64,000 nucleotides of DNA from Ahaetulla prasina. Taxonomy: Eukaryota; Chordata; Lepidosauria; Squamata; Colubridae. The stretch covers positions 257,720,958 to 257,784,957 of the forward strand of contig NC_080540.1 in NCBI RefSeq assembly GCF_028640845.1, read 5' to 3'. Positions 48,305 to 58,309 of this stretch are shown here, one piece after another. Position 1 is the stretch's first letter. The number at the start of each line of letters is the position of its first letter. Under the pieces are notes generated by a model that searched no databases, was not told where the DNA came from, and saw only the letters and a program-made list of their open reading frames with translations. A program made the translations under genes and the position numbers.

Positions 48305-48723
48305 TTAATGTAGAATAGCACAAGCAATTCTTTTGTCTCTGATTGGCTAAATGAGTGTATAAGATCCTAGACACATTTTCCTAGATGTGGTTTTTTTCCT
48401 TGAATGCTTTTATATATATATATGGAATAAATTTACTGAGCTCTTCTTTATACAAATAAAACCTGTTACTTTTTCAAGGCTCTTACTGAGTCTCACTATC
48501 TTTGGCACCTCAGTGATTCAGGTAAACTCTAGGACCATAGAATACCAACCTCCCAAATCTGATATTCATTTTTTTTAATTGTTTCAAGAGACAGATCAAA
48601 ATAGAACAATATTTGCTTGTTCTTTGCTTTTATTCATAGGTCAGAAAGAATATATTTGATGTTTTTTAAAATTCAGGGTTATCTGTTCCATTTTTTTCCT
48701 TTCCCTTTTCTTATATAAAAGAA

Positions 48724-48730
<7 letters not shown>

Positions 48731-48806
<76 letters not shown>
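48731..48806. repeat. (TTA)n microsatellite
   Basis: About 25 copies of the TTA/ATT trinucleotide directly adjoining the 3' end of the LINE remnant at 48807-49000. It lies at the tail side of that element, parallel to the LINE/microsatellite pairs at 318-342 and 734-794. Confidence 0.95.
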
Positions 48807-49000
48807 GTTAATTTTTATACCGCCCTTCTCCCGAAGGACTCAGGGCAGTTTACAGCCAGACAAAACCAACAATAAATAAATACAATACAATTAAAACCAG
48901 TATTAAAAACTTATTAAATTTGGCCCATAATTAAAATACATTAAAACCGTAAAAAACCCCATTAAAATTAATAATAATAGTAATAAGCCCACCTGCATCC
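48807..49000 (-). mobile_element. LINE 3' UTR fragment, same family as 318-728
   Basis: TTTTTATACCGCCCTTCTCC, GGACTCAGGGCAGTTTACAG and repeated CATTAAAA words match the order in 340-500. Only 3' UTR is left, with no coding part. Confidence 0.75.
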
Positions 49001-49511
49001 TATGAAATTGAGCTTGATTTGAAGAAGACTATCTTTTTCTTAGTAGAATTTTTTCAAAAACTTTACCAAATTAAATTAAGATAATATTATTTCCAATATT
49101 TCACAGAAAGATATTGTCCGGGATCAAACGCCATTTCCTCTACAGTTTAGAAAATGCATAGATGTACAGTAACTGCTTATAGTAGTGCTCGTATTTTTTC
49201 ATAAACTCTGGTTGAGATGATTGGTTGAGGTTGAAGGAACTAGTTTAAGTTCCACTGGAGTTCAGGCAGTGATATTGATGTAGTTATGCTTTCCTAGCCT
49301 AACCAATTCAATGGTTTCTTGTTAAAATAAAGCAAAGGGGGAGTTGCCATATATATTGCCTTGAGCTTCTAGAGAAAAGATAGGATAATGTTCCTCTTGG
49401 AACAGTAGCAATTATAGAGATGGACTTCTTATTAGTTTTGTGACTATCCTTGGCAAGTATAAGAGGAATCTACCTTCTCTACAACTAGTGGTGATATGAA
49501 AGCTTCTAATG

Positions 49512-49886
49512 CAGGGGTGTCAAATTCAAAGCCCGGGTGCTGGATCCGGCCCGCGGAGTGCTTAGATCTGGCCCACCAGGCTGCCCTGGAAACAGCAAAA
49601 GAATGGCCTATGGTATCTCTACCAGTGAAAACAGAGCTTGGGAGGGCCACATGTGGCCCTCCAAGCTCCGTTTTTGCTGGCAGAGGGTTATAGGAGGCAT
49701 CACAGTTGAAAATGGAGTTCAGGAGCTCTGCTCGTTTTCTCTGGCAGAGTGCTCGGGCCACCACAGGCGGTCCGATATGAGTGACTTCGAGCTGGCCACT
49801 CCCACCCTGGGTATGCCCTCTCAGTCCTCCCGAGGTGAAACACAACCATGATGAAACCCTCAATGAAATCGAGTTTCACATCCCTG
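49512..49886. mobile_element. hAT (Charlie-like) MITE (375 bp), perfect 8-bp target duplication
   Basis: TTCTAATG at 49504-49511 and 49887-49894. The left end is CAGGGGTGTCAAATTC and the right end GAGTTTCACATCCCTG. The interior has the CCGGCCCGCGGAGTGC and GGCCACATGTGGCC patterns common in vertebrate Charlie-like hAT MITEs. Open frames across it (49444-49863, 49537-49851) are chance frames in GC-rich repeat DNA. Confidence 0.94.
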
Positions 49887-50974
49887 TTCTAATGCATAGA
49901 TGCAGCCTTTGTTCATGCACTCAATAAAGCAAATTTCTATATTCTATTCACTCTTAGCAGAGCTCTTATTAATCATTAATGTTTACACTATTAATCTTGA
50001 CCATTCTTTGTTCTTTTTGCATTTTCTTTTCAAAATACACATTACCCATTATTTTTCTCTCATCTTCATTTTCTAGCACAGTTTTCACTTTGACATTCAA
50101 ACTAGCATTCTTTTAGTCTAAGTCCACATATTTCTGTGATTTTTAGTCACATTGTTCTCTTCCAAACAGCTCCCACATTTCTCCTCTCACTCTCGCTGTC
50201 CCTCCCCTTCCCCTTTTTCTCCTCCTCCTCAGGTAACTCCACAGTTTCTTAGCTTTCCTTGGAAGACGCCTGACAGGACAATTCAGGTTGCCCTCATTAT
50301 ATGTGGTTCCATTCCAGCATAAAGCCACAGATGATTAAGTTGCAAATATTGAAATACTGAATCTAGGAGAATTGGGAATTAAGATTCTAGAGCGTATGGT
50401 CATCCTCTTATGATTATTTTTCCCCATTTTCCTCTCATGTATCTTGCAAAGGTGGCATCCTCATGGCAGCTGGGTACTTTTTTTGGAGAAACATAACTGG
50501 TGAGGGAATGGTCTTGCTTACTAGGCTTCTCTGTTCTGTTTTCACCAACTTAATGAAGAGTATTCCTGTAGTCTGCTCAGAGCTCACTGTTCTTTACCTT
50601 GCTATTGATTGTTCAGTTTTTATTATATCAGTCTGGTTCACATCTTTTAAAATGTCACTTATTCTGTATCAGCTTGCTTAGTTTAATTGCAGTTTTAGAC
50701 TTTAACCAAGAAAAATTAGTTGAAAAATTGAGTACAGTTTCGTGATTTTTCAGAAAATATAAGCAGTGTAAACTGAATGAATAGTAGAATACCGCTAGTG
50801 TGAATTTTCAACATCTGAACGGGGGAGTGCTGTGAACATAATGTAAAAATTATATTCATATTTGCTTAAATTATGTTAACAAAACAGGCTAAGGTGTTAA
50901 AATGTATTATGGAAGAAAACAAAGATGTTGCTATTATTATTTTTCTCTTACTGTTTTAAAAAGTGCAATGTGGT

Positions 50975-52150
50975 TCCCAGTACAGTCAATGGACAGATTA
51001 ATTCTTAAAAGCATCAGATACAACTGAAAGCCACTTGTAAAACAAATAATTAACAAGCATAATAAAAATAAGGGAAACCCAGTAAACCATTAAAAATGCA
51101 TCATATGCTGTATACAATGAAGAGTTAACAATATGCCACTGGTGAAACCATACACAGCTGCAGTAAGTTAAAATACTCTCTATGGTGCAGCGGTAGAAGA
51201 TCACCACCAGTTTTTCATTCAGTTTTTGTTTCCTGAGAAGTCTCAGGTAGTATAATCTCTGCTGGCCTTTTGACCAGTGTGAGGAGGTCCTCTTTTATGA
51301 TAACTTAAAACTGGCCACTTGTTCCACTCGGTCTCCATTGATAAGCAAGGGCTGGATGTCTGATCTATAGTCCACTATAAGCTCCTTGGTCTTTTTGGTG
51401 TTAAGGACCAAGTTATTTTTCTCCACACTATGAAAACAACTGGGCCACCTCATCTCGATAGGCAGACTCACCCACCCCCCTTGGAGATCAGTCCCACCAC
51501 TGTTGTATCATCTGCAAATTTAATAATAGTATTACTGGTGTGAGTGGGAATGCAGTCACGCACATAAAGAGTATAGAGTAAAGGGATTCAACACGCAACC
51601 CTGTTGTGTACCAGTGTTAAGAATAAGGACTGAGGAGGTATGATTACCTAATCTGACCCTCTAAGAGCGGCCAGACAGAAAATCCATAATCCAAAGGCAG
51701 ATTGAATAAGAATCTGCCCAAGCCCAAGGTCCATAAATTTAGACACTAGTCTATGTGAAAGAATGCAGAACTAAAATCTACAAAAAGCATTTGCACGTAG
51801 CCCCCCCGCTCCCCGCTCCCCGCTGTTCCAGATGAGTCAGAGCAGTGTGAAGAATGATAGCTATAAAGGATGCTAGCTATAGCATCCTCTATAGATCTAT
51901 TTGTTTCTCAATGCACTTCATGATGATAAAATTGAGTGCCACTGGTCTGTAATTGTTGAGGCTATTGATAGAGAACTTTTTTGGCAGTGGAACAATGGTG
52001 GAAGCCTTCGAACAAGACGGAATAGTGGACTGGGATAAGACCGGTTGAAGATCCTGGTAAAGATTCCAGCCAGTTTCTAAATACTTGGCCAGAGATAACG
52101 TCAGGACCAGCAGTGCAGTTGCCAGTACAGTACAGTGCAGTTGCCAGTGC
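50975..52150 (-). mobile_element. L2/L3-type LINE fragment with decayed RT
   Basis: On the - strand, broken frames give MLFVDFSSAF (about 51760-51790), PQGCVLNPFTLYSL-like remains, and IIKFADDTTVVGLI (about 51495-51532), then a VLNTKKTKEL segment. The order is the same as at 1525-2643, but the sequence is diverged. Numerous frameshifts. The 3' segment (50978-51170) recurs at 52152-54190, where it is split by an LTR and a hAT element. Confidence 0.82.
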
Positions 52151-52190
52151 AGTCAATGGACAGATTAATTCTTAAAAGCATCAGATACAA

Positions 52191-52756
52191 TGTTCTGTTT
52201 CCCCCTCCCAATACTTCCAACAAAAAGTCAGTCCAAGGCCTTCTTCAAGGTAATTTACACTTGCTGGATTCCTTCTGGCACAGAGATGTTCTGGCTACAT
52301 CTCCCCACACGCCTGCCAAAATCTCTGAAGATAACTAGAAAATTATAGATAAAGCAAGAGTCACTCACGAACAGATTCTTCCATCCATGAAACAGTTTGC
52401 CCGTGCAAATTCACTTCTTTGTCCAACACAAAAAGCCAAGAAGCTCCGCCTCCTGCTTTATCCCCTGTGGGTGTCGCTCCGTGACTCATCATTCCCTGAG
52501 CCTGTCCCAAAGCTTCCTCTGCTGCACGTGCCAGTCATGTCTGCGCAGTCTCGCATCGAGCCAAGATTGTTCTTGGGGCGTTGCCAAATCAGAAGAAGGC
52601 CCGGGGGAATCAGGCCTTGCCAGCCCCTCCTCCTCCTCCTGGATCGGTGCCAGGGAGGGAGAGGGCCCAGGGGAAGCAGGCCTTGCCAGCTCCTCCTCTT
52701 CACTCTCTGAATCATCCTTCTCCAGGAGTCCGAGTCCAGGAACCTGGGTCACAACA
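52191..52756 (-). mobile_element. Solo LTR (566 bp), minus orientation
   Basis: Flanked by TACAA at 52186-52190 and 52757-52761. The + strand reads TGTTCTG..CACAACA. On the - strand it starts TGTTGTGACCCAGG, like the LTR at 47904. It carries TGAGTCA (52482-52488 as TGACTCA on +), followed about 20 bases downstream by a TATA-like GGGATAAAG. A frame open from the LTR start to a stop at 52489-52491 is shared with the other LTR. The empty site is visible in the LINE copy at 51020. No internal retroelement sequence is left. Confidence 0.93.
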
Positions 52757-52853
52757 TACAACTGAAAGCTACTTGTAAAACAAATAATTAACAAGTATAA
52801 TAAAAATAAGGAAAACCCAGTAAATCATTAGAAATGCATCATGTGCTCTATAC

Positions 52854-54145
52854 CAGTGGTCACCAACCGGTGGTCCGTAGACCACTGGTGTTCCGTGAGA
52901 AAATGGTGGTCCACAGTGCACCCGGGTGGAGGAGTTGCTCTTAGATAAGCAATGGGCCAATCCTGTGACTAGAGCTCTGGAAGATGGGACTGGCCAGGCA
53001 GCTCATGGTGGGGCTGTAAATATCTGCTGTTGAGAGAGGTTTGGACAATTTGTAATTGCAGCACAGCCCTTACCGGCTGGAATGAAGTAATGGTGCAAGG
53101 TGGGGGGATGGTGGTGGTGCAGGCAGGCCAAAGCAATGGGTGGTGGGAACCCCGGGTTGTTTCTTTTCCCTGCTGTAGCTTCCTGTTGGCTGAATCCACT
53201 AGTGGCTGTCCCTGCCCCTCACCCTCCCTTCCCAGTCACTCCTTACCTGGCAAGGGAAGGGGTGGGGGGGAATGGAGATTCGCTCCATATTCCAGAGCAG
53301 GAGCTGGAGCTCGCAGCTATTTCTTCTGACCCTTGTTGGTGCTCCTGCATCGCTGTCTCTCAGGGAGACACTTGACTTCCTATCAACCCCAAGACACTGG
53401 CTGGCCTATGTGAAAGAATAGGAGGGAGAGAGAAAGATCCAGCAAGAGACAAAGCTTCGCTCCCATTCTGGAATATAAAGCAAATCTCCATTCCCCCCTC
53501 CCCTCCCCTCCCCTTCCCTTGCCAGGTGAGGAGTGACTGGGAAGGGAGGGCGAGGGCGGGACAGCCACTGGTGGGTTCAGCCAACAGGAAGCTACAGCAG
53601 GGGAAAAACAGCCTGGGGGTCCCGCCATCCGTTGCTTCGGCCTGCCTGCACCACCGCCCCCCTTGCACCATTACCTCATTCCAGCTGGTGAGGCTGCGCT
53701 GCAAAGCTGCAAGTTTCTTCCATCCCTTGTTGGTGCTCCTGCACCTCAGTCTCTCAGGGGACGATTAACTTCCTCTAAGCCCCAAGACACTGGCTGGCGT
53801 ATGAGAAAGAGTGGGGGAGAGAGAGAGAAAGAAAGGAGGGGAGAGAGAAAGAGAATGAGAGAATGAGTGGGGAGAGAGAGAGAGAAAGAGTGGGGAGAGA
53901 GAGAGAGAAAGAGATGAGAGAATGAGTGGGAGAGAGAGAAAGGGGGGAGAGAGAATGAGAGAGAAAGATTGAGGGGGGGGGGAGTGGGAGAAAGAGAGAG
54001 GAGGGACAGTGCCTGAAGGACCCCATCCCGTCACTGGGAGTCCAGGCGCTTCAGCAAGCAGCGCGCTGGGTTCATATTAGTGGTTCACGGGATTTAAAAT
54101 TATGGACTTGCTGGTCCCTGAGGTCCAAAAGTTTGGGGACCCCTG
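52854..54145. mobile_element. hAT-type element (1292 bp) with internal inverted duplication
   Basis: CTCTATAC at 52846-52853 and 54146-54153 is a perfect 8-bp target duplication. Ends are CAGTGGTCACCAACCGGTGG and the reverse complement of CAGGGGTCCCCAAACTTTTG. Arms at about 53055-53300 and 53450-53695 are inverted copies of one another. A block around CTTGTTGGTGCTCCTGCA is directly repeated at 53332 and 53728. A purine-rich GA/GGA tract (about 53810-54005) lies near the right end. No transposase frame; open frames across it are by-products. Confidence 0.93.
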
Positions 54146-54190
54146 CTCTATACAATGAAAAATTAACAAGGTGCCGTTGGTGAAACTAGA

Positions 54191-55189
54191 ATTATTTGAT
54201 CAGAAGTGGCATAATTTCTTCTACATTTAGTTTGAGGATATCTATTTGTGTTATGCGTGTGTTTGTGTATATTTATACATATATATTTTATGCATATTTA
54301 ATACATGGATGGAAAGTTATAATAGTACATGATTATACTATTAGAAGTTCTGAAAAGCAAGGTTAGGGTCAGATCACCATGAAGGAAATCTATGTAGTAA
54401 CTAAGATTCAGCAATGACTTGTGGCACATGATCATCTATGTGTATGTGTGTACATACATCTGTATGTATTTGTATACACACAAATACATACAGGCATATA
54501 CAGTTCTCACTGCCATTACACCAAAATAAGTATATACTACTTCTTTCTTACTGGTTCCTGGGCATGAGACGTTATTGTATTGTTTTTCTCATTTACAGTT
54601 TTTTTATAAGCAATTAAAATTTCATATCACAATAATATACCATATAAAACAGCATAAGATACAATTCCAAAATGTTTCCCTTTAGAGATACAGGCCTATT
54701 TACCTAGTGATAATTTACATTTTCACAAAGTCTTCAATGTTTCTTTCCTTTTCTATATACTGCTTTGTCTTTTTTTCTTTCCCTCTTTTTATTCAGTTAA
54801 CTGCCTCTTCCCTATCCCCTCACATTTCTCTCTCTCTCCAACTTCCTTTTCTACTCCATCTGCCCTGATAATTTTTAATACAATGCAAGTAATCTACTTT
54901 TTCAGCTCAGAGCATGCAAAATTGTGGTTGCTTATTTTAGATATTTATTTCTATTCTACCAGAATCCAAAGACACCTGGCATTTTGCGTATAAAATAGCA
55001 GAAACAAAAGTACCTTTAAAAAGAGATATAATCATCTCTATGAGTGTTAAAAATATTTCAGAATAATTCCATCTTAGCTGCCTTCCAAATAAGAATTGCA
55101 TTACTTTTGCCAGATGTAAAATTTTAAACAATGTTTTAACACTAAAAGTATTTGTTCTGTGTTATTAGTTGCCACACTTTTAATATTTT
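54191..55189. other. Intron 3; nothing recognised
   Basis: AT-rich non-coding sequence with scattered TATGTGTA/CATACA runs at about 54240-54500 and no recognised repeat family or gene. Confidence 0.6.
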
Positions 55190-55425
55190 TTTAATTTATT
55201 TATTTGTATGGCACCTTTATTATTTTTACAGTTAACTCAAGGTGGCAAAAATATCCAACATACCTTTCTCCTCCTATTTTTCTTCCAGCAACAAACCTGG
55301 AAGGTAGGTAGAGCTGAGAGAGTATCTGGCCCAAAGTCACCCAGTTGGTTTTCATGGCTAAGGCAGGACTTATGCTCACAGTCTCCTGCTTTCTAGCCTG
55401 CTGCCTTAACCACAAAATAAACTGG
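55190..55425 (-). mobile_element. Old SINE (minus strand), same family as 42845-43095
   Basis: CACCTTTATTATTTTTACAG, TTAACTCAAGGTGGCAAAAA, GGCCCAAAGTCACCCAGTTG, CTCACAGTCTCCTGCTTTCT and CTGCTGCCTTAACCAC appear in the same order as in the first copy. Non-coding. Confidence 0.72.
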
Positions 55426-56063
55426 TTCTATAAAAATATGAGTCCTTATACTCAATTTGAGTATAATTCTGTTTAAAAGTTTTGTTTAAAGTCATAATCT
55501 TTAAACAGTATAATGATACCCTGTCTAAAGTAAATGTTAATGTAATATCTATAGCCATAAGAAATTTACATCAGTCTGGGAATGTGTTGGTGGGGTTTGA
55601 TTAAGGCATGTTCACTCCTACACCCCAAAGGTCTTGCACTCTTCCTTATATGAAAAGGGGAAGATCGTAAAAAGAGCATTATCTACATGGTGTTTTTCTT
55701 TATATGAAAGGGTTATGTTGGGTTGTGCTTGAGGTTCTAATCCCAGACTATGAATGTCTCCATAAAGCATATAGATTAATCTTTTACTGTCAAATAATTG
55801 TGATTTTTTTTTAGAAAAGCCCAACTTTTAGGAAAATATGGGTTTTTTTTAATGGCTGTTTGATGGCTAGAGACCATAAGAGTTCCAGAAGATTGTAAAT
55901 GAAATAATTATTGGAAGAGACATTGAAGTCTAGCCCCATTAACTGTTAGCATCAACTGTTACCTTCATTGTCATATTCAACAAATGTTTAACTTGTCTTA
56001 TAAGAGTGGTCAGATGTATGAACAAAGAGCTTATAAATATAATGGAACATTAGATAGTCTAAT
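55426..56063. other. Intron 3; nothing recognised
   Basis: About 640 bases of AT-rich sequence between a SINE and a hAT element. No gene-like frame. Confidence 0.6.
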
Positions 56064-56071
56064 GATTAGTT

Positions 56072-56336
56072 CAGTGATCTCCAACTTTTCTGGCCTGGCG
56101 GACCAGCAGTTGGGGAGAGGGGATGGTTCTGTGTGAGCAGCAGGCACGTGCAGGCAAGCCTGCATAGCTCTATTTGTGCATGCTGTGGGGCACATGTGAT
56201 CCCGCTCCTTGTATAAATGTAGTCTTGCACATGAGTGCACACATCAGCTGCTCGCACAGATAGAGCTTTGCACCTGTGTTCATCCGCCTCTTGCATGGCC
56301 CATTTGTTGTAGTGGGCCTCAGTTTGGGGATCCCTG
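56072..56336. mobile_element. hAT MITE (265 bp)
   Basis: Left end CAGTGATCTCCAACTTTTCTG; right end CAGTTTGGGGATCCCTG. Flanks GATTAGTT (56064-56071) and GATTAGAT (56337-56344) match at 7 of 8 bases. The interior is GC-richer than its surroundings, with a short inverted TGCAGGCAAGCCTGCA. The ends resemble those of 52854-54145 in part. Confidence 0.82.
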
Positions 56337-56717
56337 GATTAGATAGTCTCCTATAATGGCTTTTAATAATTTTAGGTGTAGCTGGCCACCCACCATAAGA
56401 ATTCAACAAGTGCATTTTCAACCTAAGATCAAGTTTTCAAAAAAGTATCGATTTTGTTAGAATCTCTTACCAAAAATCTTCACACCTTTCTTACATAGTT
56501 CCTTATAAAGGTTTTATTTCCCATTTCCATTCTAAAATGTATTATTTCATCTAATAGTAAAAATACACTGTTTCCTTTTTAAAAGAATAACCACCCAGAA
56601 TGGACTAATCTTTGATGACAAACCATGCAGACCCAGTAACAGCTTTCCAGTCAAGATAGTATCATAGGAAGCTTAAGGCAGAGATCTTGGCCACCTAGAA
56701 CTGTGGTGGTGGTGTTC

Positions 56718-56970
56718 TCTGGTGGCCTCTGTGGCTCAGACTGGTAAGACAGTCTGTTATTAACAGCAGCTGCCTGCAATTACTGCAGGTTCAAGCCCCA
56801 CCAGGCCCAAGGTTGACTCAGCCTTCCATCCTTTATAAGGTAGGTAAAATGAGGACCCAGATTAGTTGACTTTGTATATAATATACAAATGGATGAAGAC
56901 TATTGCTTGACATAGTGTAAGCCGCCCTGAGTCTTCGGAGAAGGGCGGGATATAAATGCAAATTAAAAAA
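56718..56970 (+). mobile_element. tRNA-derived SINE (plus strand)
   Basis: Head CTCTGTGGCTCAGACTGG (A-box), B-box GGTTCAAGCCC, body TTGACTCAGCCTTCCATCC and AAAATGAGGACCCAGATTAG, tail GCCGCCCTGAGTCTTCGGAG then GGGCGGGATATAAATGCAAA and A-rich sequence. Same layout as 26430-26692. Confidence 0.88.
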
Positions 56971-58015
56971 AAATTCTTCTGCATAGAGCAACCTGAAGAT
57001 CAAAAGCTTATTTTAAAAAATTACTATGAAGATGGTATTGTTGCAGATTGCTGCAAGGCTACTAATCCATGTTCTTCCTCATGGTAACAAATGCAGTATG
57101 ATGATTAAAAAGAAGAAAAGAAACTGCCCTAAACATAATTGCATTCTAGGCTTTATGGAATATTTGATATTGGACCACGATCAGTTAGTTAGTTAATGCT
57201 GACAAATTATGAGAGCGAGTATATTTTTTCATAGTTCCATACCTAAACTGAATTCATTAGGCTCTGAAAACCCAGTCACAAAGTGCTCATCTCGAGGATT
57301 CTCATTCAGACTCATACTGATCCTGAAATTAACTGCACATTGCATATGCATATGCATTTCTATAAATGAGCACTTTGTTGGTACAAAAGGACCATTTTGT
57401 ACAAGACTGCACAACCCAAAGTTCTATGGCTATAAGCCTCAACACTTTAGGTGCAGCCCTTGATGCATATCCAACAGTTTCCACTGAATTATAGTTTACA
57501 GAAAAGAAATAAACCCAGGAAGTGTATTAAGTTAGTTTTCATTCATCTAAATTTATCACATTTTTGCCTCCCATTGGAATATGATATCTGGCATACCACT
57601 GTATGCCAGCTGAAAAGATTGTAGACACCGTTGATTTGATGCCTACTTCTCATGCACAATAAAAGGTTCTTTGTTGCTTGAATTACTAGAAATGTCCTTT
57701 AGGTCAATGTTCCTTTTACCTAGTAAATAAGTAGAATTTAGTGAGATTTAAGTCCACAGTTAAGTAAATTGTATCTGTTGGTATCAGCAGAATTGACATT
57801 GTTTCTGGATTCCACCTAAATTCTTAAGATGACGAGGACAGTGCCTGATTCAGCACAGGGTTAATTTAAACCTGTGAAATACCCCAGGATTTTTTACTCG
57901 ATATGAAAATAGCCTTGCATTTTTCATTTTCAGCTTTTATTTCATGCATGTTTTTACCTGAGTTAATGTTTCACATTTTTTTGTGTTATTTTTCCATTAA
58001 TCTCTTCCTCTTCAG
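56971..58015. other. Intron 3, 3' end with exon 4 acceptor
   Basis: About 1 kb without recognised repeats or genes. It ends in a strong pyrimidine tract (TTAATCTCTTCCTCTTCAG) that serves as the exon 4 acceptor. An open frame continuing upstream of exon 4 (57903-58015) is intronic. Confidence 0.7.
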
Positions 58016-58309
58016 GTGCAATCTAGCTCCTGTGGTGGAGTTTGCTGCAGACGTGGGAACTAAATCAGATTTTATTACCATGAACCCATCAGTTGTACAA
58101 AGAGCATTTGGAGGCTTTCGGAATGAGAGTGACAGAGAAAAATTTGTGCATAGACTATCTATGCTGAATGACAGTGTCCTTTGGATCCCTGCTTTCATGG
58201 TCAAAGGCGGAGAGAAGCATGTGGAGTGGGTTAATGCATTAATCCTTAAGAATAAATTGAAAGTGCGAACTGCCTATCCATCACTGAGACTTATTCATGC
58301 TGTCAGAGG
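58016..58309 (+). CDS. ST8SIA4: ST8SIA4 exon 4: second half of sialylmotif L to polysialyltransferase domain
   Basis: 294 bases from the last base of codon 168 to two bases of codon 266. It continues sialylmotif L ([20 protein letters not shown]), with N-glycosylation sites Asn204-Glu-Ser and Asn219-Asp-Ser at the human positions. It ends with the start of the polysialyltransferase domain (from Lys246: [20 protein letters not shown]), whose basic residues bind the growing chain. The sequence is essentially that known from mammals. The donor is GG|GTAAGT. The remaining exon, with sialylmotif S, the catalytic His of motif VS, Cys292 and Cys356, should lie beyond 64000. Confidence 0.98.

Larger units (their letters stand above)
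52152..54190 (-). mobile_element. Second LINE 3' end copy, split by two later insertions
   Basis: Three pieces (52152-52190, 52757-52853, 54146-54190) line up consecutively with 50985-51160 (for example AGTCAATGGACAGATTAATT and GCATCAGATACAACTGAAAG). The gaps are filled exactly by a solo LTR (52191-52756) and a hAT element (52854-54145). This dates both insertions after the LINE. Confidence 0.88.

Noticed and set aside
52397..52765. Open frames of 100-120 codons on the + strand through the minus-oriented LTR
   Set aside because: They are shadows of the LTR frame on the opposite strand, and Ser/Pro-rich because of its composition.
53765..54034. Ser/Leu/Pro-repeat open frames on the - strand
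   Set aside because: Direct translation of the GA-rich tract at the end of a hAT element.
57903..58015. Upstream extension of the exon 4 reading frame
   Set aside because: It is intronic: the TTCAG acceptor at 58011-58015 and continuity with exon 3 across a phase-2 junction reproduce the known protein exactly.
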